Shown one piece after another: positions 7,182-9,990 of a stretch of DNA of 9,990 nt. This stretch comes from Pseudomonadota bacterium (lineage in GTDB: Bacteria > Pseudomonadota > Alphaproteobacteria > UBA2966 > CAIVPW01): NCBI GenBank assembly GCA_027625125.1, contig JAQBXG010000048.1:1-9990 (forward strand). Direction: 5' to 3'. The notes beneath the pieces are model-generated. The model did not search any database. It saw only the letters and a list, made by a program, of their open reading frames with translations, and was not told where the DNA came from. The position numbers and the translations under genes are program-made. Each line of letters begins with the position of its first letter. Within the stretch, counting starts at the first letter, position 1.

Positions 7182-7210
7182 TTTCTGCCATTCCCGCGGC
7201 CTCCGGTCAA
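7182..7210 (-). promoter_or_regulatory. Candidate sigma-70-type promoter of the porin
   Basis: The minus strand shows TTGACC (7210-7205), five of six to the -35 consensus. After 17-18 bases comes CAGAAAT, an imperfect -10 preceded by TGG. Transcription would begin near 7175, giving a leader of about 80 bases. An inverted repeat TGGCAG / CTGCCA (7174-7179 and 7185-7190) overlaps the -10 and could be an operator. The -10 is poor, so this is tentative. Confidence 0.35.
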
Positions 7211-7246
7211 CATTCCGGCTGCGGGACTGTGTCGAATATTCCCCAG

Positions 7247-7264
7247 TGTGGCGAGCATGCCACA
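7247..7264. repeat. Inverted repeat TGTGGC-N6-GCCACA, possible operator
   Basis: Perfect six-base arms TGTGGC (7247-7252) and GCCACA (7259-7264) surround six bases. It lies about 37 bases upstream of the candidate porin -35 and about 107 bases upstream of the rightward -10, a reasonable place for an activator or repressor site. I do not recognise it as the site of a specific regulator. Confidence 0.3.
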
Positions 7265-7347
7265 TCTGTGTCCGATTGGAATCCCGGTCGCGGGCAAACG
7301 TGCGCGGGGCGCGCAGCGAAGAAGGCGCGCGCGCCGCACTTTGCCGT

Positions 7348-7376
7348 TTTCCGCCGGTCGGGCGCGCGGTTATACT
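7348..7376 (+). promoter_or_regulatory. Candidate promoter for the lipoprotein-leuS operon
   Basis: TATACT at 7371-7376 matches the -10 consensus in five of six positions within very G+C-rich DNA. Seventeen bases upstream, TTTCCG (7348-7353) is a weak -35. The leader to the ATG at 7435 would be about 50 bases. The -10 is persuasive; the -35 is not. Confidence 0.45.
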
Positions 7377-7434
7377 CCGCCCCGCGCGCCATTCCCGGCG
7401 CGTCCCGAACCCGAATCATCCCGTGAACCGCGCC

Positions 7435-7971
7435 ATGGAACCCATTCGCCGATCCGCCGTTCTGGGCCGGGCCGTGATACTGGCAGCGGCGGCGGTCGCC
7501 ATAGTCGCGCTTTCCGCCTGCGGCGTGCCGCTGGGGCCGCCCATGGAAGAGGACACGACCAACGAGGCCGGGTATCTGTTCGGCGAACGCGGCGTACCGC
7601 TGTTCCGCAGCGGGGCGGCCGACACCCCGGCCGGCGGCGGCGGCATCGGCATCAATGCGTTCCTGTGGCGCGCGACACTGGACACGATCTCGTTCATGCC
7701 GCTGGCGTCCGCGGACCCGTTCGGCGGCGTCATCATCACCGACTGGTATGCGCCGCCCGCCAGCGGCGGCAACGAGCGATTCAAGCTTTCGGTGTTCATT
7801 CTGGACCAGCGCTTGCGCGCCGATGGCGTCAAAGTCACCGTTTTCCGGCAGGAACGGGTTGGTCAGGAGTGGATCGACGCCCGCGTTGGCGAAGATACGG
7901 CCACCAATCTCGAGGACTCGATCCTGACCCGGGCGCGCGAGTTGTGGCTGGACGCGAACGCCGGCCCCTAG
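7435..7971 (+). CDS. DUF3576-family lipoprotein
   Basis: The 178-residue product begins with a basic N-terminus and a hydrophobic stretch ending in the lipobox LSAC, with the lipidated cysteine at C29. It should be a membrane-anchored periplasmic lipoprotein. The mature part carries the family's conserved blocks: GGGGIGINAFLWRATLDT, then ISFMPLASADPFGGVIITDW, then RFKLSVFILDQRLRADGVKV, and a C-terminal LEDSILTRARELW. I recognise this as DUF3576, an alphaproteobacterial family whose biochemical role is unknown to me. In related genomes it lies just before leuS and lptE, hinting at envelope biogenesis; that is context only. ATG 7435 is preferred; GTG 7423 would add four residues. The ribosome site is weak. 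leuS starts 12 bases after the stop, so the two are probably cotranscribed. Confidence 0.9.
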   Translation: MEPIRRSAVLGRAVILAAAAVAIVALSACGVPLGPPMEEDTTNEAGYLFGERGVPLFRSGAADTPAGGGGIGINAFLWRATLDTISFMPLASADPFGGVIITDWYAPPASGGNERFKLSVFILDQRLRADGVKVTVFRQERVGQEWIDARVGEDTATNLEDSILTRARELWLDANAGP

Positions 7972-7983
7972 GATCCACTGGCG

Positions 7984-9990
7984 ATGCCGCGGTATGACGC
8001 CGGCGCCACCGAGGCGAAGTGGCAGGCCATCTGGGCCGAGCGCGGTTGTTTCGCCACGCGCGACGACGACGCCCGCCGGAAATACTATGTTCTTGAAATG
8101 TTCCCGTATCCGTCGGGCCGCATTCATATGGGCCACGTGCGGAACTACACGCTGGGGGACGTCGTCGCCCGCTACAAACGGGCGCGCGGTTGCAACGTCC
8201 TGCACCCGATGGGGTGGGACGCCTTCGGCCTGCCGGCCGAGAACGCGGCGCGCGCCAAGGGCGTCCATCCGGCGGTCTGGACGATGCAAAACATCGACAC
8301 CATGCGCGGCGAGTTGCAGCGGATGGGGCTGTCCCTGGATTGGGACCGCGAAATCGCCACCTGCCACCCCGGCTATTATGTCCACCAGCAGCGGCTGTTT
8401 CTGGATTTTCTGCGCGCCGGGCTGGTGTACCGCAAGAAGTCCTGGGTCAACTGGGACCCGGTGGACAACACGGTGCTGGCCAACGAACAGGTCATCGAGG
8501 GGCGGGGGGGGCGGTCCGGGGCCGAGGTCGAGAAACGCGAGCTGGACCAGTGGTTCTTCCGCATCACGCGGTATGCCGACGACCTTCTCGAATCGCTGGA
8601 GGCGCTGGACGCCTGGCCGGAACGCGTGCGCACGATGCAGCAGCGTTGGATCGGGCGGTCCGAGGGCCTGCGCCTGACATTCACCGTCGCCGGACGCGAC
8701 GACGGCCTGGAAGTGTACACCACCCGCCCCGATACGTTGTTCGGCGCGTCGTTTCTGGCGCTGTCGCCGGAGCACCCGTTGTCCCGCGAAGTCGCCGCCG
8801 GCGACCGCGCGGCGCGGGCGTTCCTGGAGGCGTGCAGCCGCCTCGGCACCTCCGAGGCCGCGATCGAGACGGCCGAAAAGCAGGGGTACGACACCGGGCT
8901 TCGCGCTCGGCATCCGTTCCGGGACGGCGTCGTGCTGCCGGTCTATATCGCCAACTTCGTATTGATGGAATACGGCACCGGCGCGATCTTCGGCTGTCCG
9001 GCTCATGACCAGCGCGACCTGGACTTTGCGCGCAAATACGGCTTGCCGGTCACGACCGTCGTCGCGCCCGAAAAGGCCGGCGGCGCCGCGATGGTGATCG
9101 GCGACGAGGCGTGGACCGGCGACGGGCGTCTGGTGAATTCGGCGTTTCTCGACGGCATGACGGTCTTCGACGCCAAGGAGGAAGTCTGCCGCAGGCTGGA
9201 ATCCGCCGGTGTCGCCACCCGCGAGGTGAATTTCCGGCTGCGCGATTGGGGCGTGTCGCGCCAGCGGTACTGGGGCTGCCCGATTCCGGTGGTCCACTGC
9301 GAATCCTGTGGAATCGTGCCTGTGCCCGAGGCCGACCTGCCGGTGACGCTGCCCGTGGACGCGCGGTTCGACGTTCCCGGCAACCCGCTGGACCATCATC
9401 CGACCTGGAGGCATGTCCGGTGCCCCGATTGCGGCGCGGCGGCGCGGCGCGAAACGGACACGCTGGATACATTCGTCGATTCGTCCTGGTATTTCGCCCG
9501 GTTCTGTTCGCCCCGCGCCGATCGGCCGGTGGACCGCGCCCGCGCCGCCGCCTGGCTGCCGGTGGACCAGTACATCGGCGGCATCGAACACGCGGTGTTG
9601 CATCTGCTGTATGCGCGGTTCTTCACCCGGGCGATGCGGGAGACCGGGCATCTGGGCCTGTCGGAGCCGTTCGCGGCGCTGTTCACCCAGGGCATGGTCG
9701 GACACGAAACGTACCGTGCGGCGGACGGGGAATGGCTGGAGCCGTCGGAAATCATCCGCAACGACGACGGGTCCGCCGTGCATCGCACGACCGGCGCAGC
9801 GGTCAGGGTGGGCCGGTCGGAAAAGATGTCGAAGTCGCTGAAGAACACTGTCGATCCCGGGTCGATCATCGAGCGGTACGGCGCGGACACCGCGCGCTGG
9901 TTCATGTTGTCGGACTCGCCGCCGGAACGGGACCTGGAATGGACCGATGCCGGCGCGGCCGGCGCGGCGCGGTTCGTCCAGCGGCTGTGG
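7984..9990 (+). CDS. leuS: Leucyl-tRNA synthetase LeuS (3' end beyond window)
   Basis: LeuS is a cytosolic class I synthetase that charges tRNA-Leu. The frame is open through 669 codons to the window edge, about three quarters of the usual 850-880 residues. I translated it codon by codon from 8461 to the edge and found no stop. The HIGH motif is H48-M-G-H51 in YPSGRIHMGHVRNY, and KMSKS is at 614-618. The CP1 editing domain shows TTRPDTLFG at 246-254 and the HDQRD aspartate near D342. A four-cysteine zinc-type set lies at C439, C442, C480 and C483. WDPVDNTVLANEQVI precedes the odd GRGGRSGA, where homologues usually have GRGWRSGA (see findings). ATG 7984 fits the family start. AGGA at 7970-7973, overlapping the upstream stop, may serve as ribosome site. 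The tRNA-binding C-terminus lies outside the window. Confidence 0.98.
   Translation, partial: MPRYDAGATEAKWQAIWAERGCFATRDDDARRKYYVLEMFPYPSGRIHMGHVRNYTLGDVVARYKRARGCNVLHPMGWDAFGLPAENAARAKGVHPAVWTMQNIDTMRGELQRMGLSLDWDREIATCHPGYYVHQQRLFLDFLRAGLVYRKKSWVNWDPVDNTVLANEQVIEGRGGRSGAEVEKRELDQWFFRITRYADDLLESLEALDAWPERVRTMQQRWIGRSEGLRLTFTVAGRDDGLEVYTTRPDTLFGASFLALSPEHPLSREVAAGDRAARAFLEACSRLGTSEAAIETAEKQGYDTGLRARHPFRDGVVLPVYIANFVLMEYGTGAIFGCPAHDQRDLDFARKYGLPVTTVVAPEKAGGAAMVIGDEAWTGDGRLVNSAFLDGMTVFDAKEEVCRRLESAGVATREVNFRLRDWGVSRQRYWGCPIPVVHCESCGIVPVPEADLPVTLPVDARFDVPGNPLDHHPTWRHVRCPDCGAAARRETDTLDTFVDSSWYFARFCSPRADRPVDRARAAAWLPVDQYIGGIEHAVLHLLYARFFTRAMRETGHLGLSEPFAALFTQGMVGHETYRAADGEWLEPSEIIRNDDGSAVHRTTGAAVRVGRSEKMSKSLKNTVDPGSIIERYGADTARWFMLSDSPPERDLEWTDAGAAGAARFVQRLW

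Larger units (their letters stand above)
7096..7434. other. Divergent control region between porin and lipoprotein-leuS
   Basis: This 339-base stretch has no gene I can support. From left to right it holds the porin Shine-Dalgarno and leader stem-loop, a candidate porin promoter with an overlapping palindrome, an inverted repeat at 7247-7264, a perfect alternating palindrome GGCGCGCGCGCC at 7324-7335 and a good -10 hexamer for the rightward genes at 7371. The lipoprotein frame is open back to 7246 but has no conserved sequence before 7435. Confidence 0.7.

Noticed and set aside
7246..7434. Longer N-terminus of the lipoprotein from GTG 7246
   Set aside because: It would bury the signal peptide and lipobox inside the protein, and it overlaps the likely promoter.
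7207..9783. An 858-codon minus-strand open frame across the lipoprotein and leuS
   Set aside because: It lies wholly antisense to two well-supported genes, has no recognisable domain, and is explained by the third-position G+C bias of leuS.

Overview
The window reads as a GC-rich alphaproteobacterial chromosome, most likely Rhodospirillales-like. The evidence is the high G+C with strong third-position bias, an outer-membrane porin with a typical alphaproteobacterial signal peptide, and a DUF3576-type lipoprotein directly upstream of leuS. The alphaproteobacterial form of the YggS and OmpR-family proteins points the same way. Taxonomy below class is inference. I see no phage, CRISPR, rRNA, tRNA or intact insertion sequence. 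Most of the window is core genome.

Layout. Positions 67-3335 carry three minus-strand genes read from right to left: an OmpR/PhoB-type response regulator (3335-2646), a metallo-beta-lactamase-fold hydrolase (2556-1720) and purH (1644-67), with gaps of 89 and 75 bases. A divergent 210-base gap separates the regulator from a conserved but uncharacterised 260-residue protein (3546-4328, plus). That gene meets yggS (5023-4325, minus) tail to tail, with their stop codons overlapping. Across an 80-base divergent gap lies a ThiE-like protein (5104-5742, plus). A porin (7095-5812, minus) follows, with a strong rho-independent terminator at its 3' end. A 339-base divergent control region (7096-7434) then leads to a DUF3576-family lipoprotein (7435-7971, plus) and, 12 bases later, leuS (7984 to the window end, plus, truncated by the edge).

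How the genes fit together. The functions are mainly housekeeping: the last two steps of IMP synthesis (PurH), PLP homeostasis (YggS), leucyl-tRNA charging (LeuS) and envelope proteins (porin, lipoprotein). The regulator and hydrolase could be cotranscribed as a signalling pair, but no sensor kinase is present. Points worth a second look are: a probable Trp-to-Gly change inside a run of eight G in leuS; a ThiE-like protein that has lost several canonical ThiE residues; the uncharacterised protein divergent from the orphan regulator; and the palindrome-rich leader of the porin. I found no convincing new multi-gene system.
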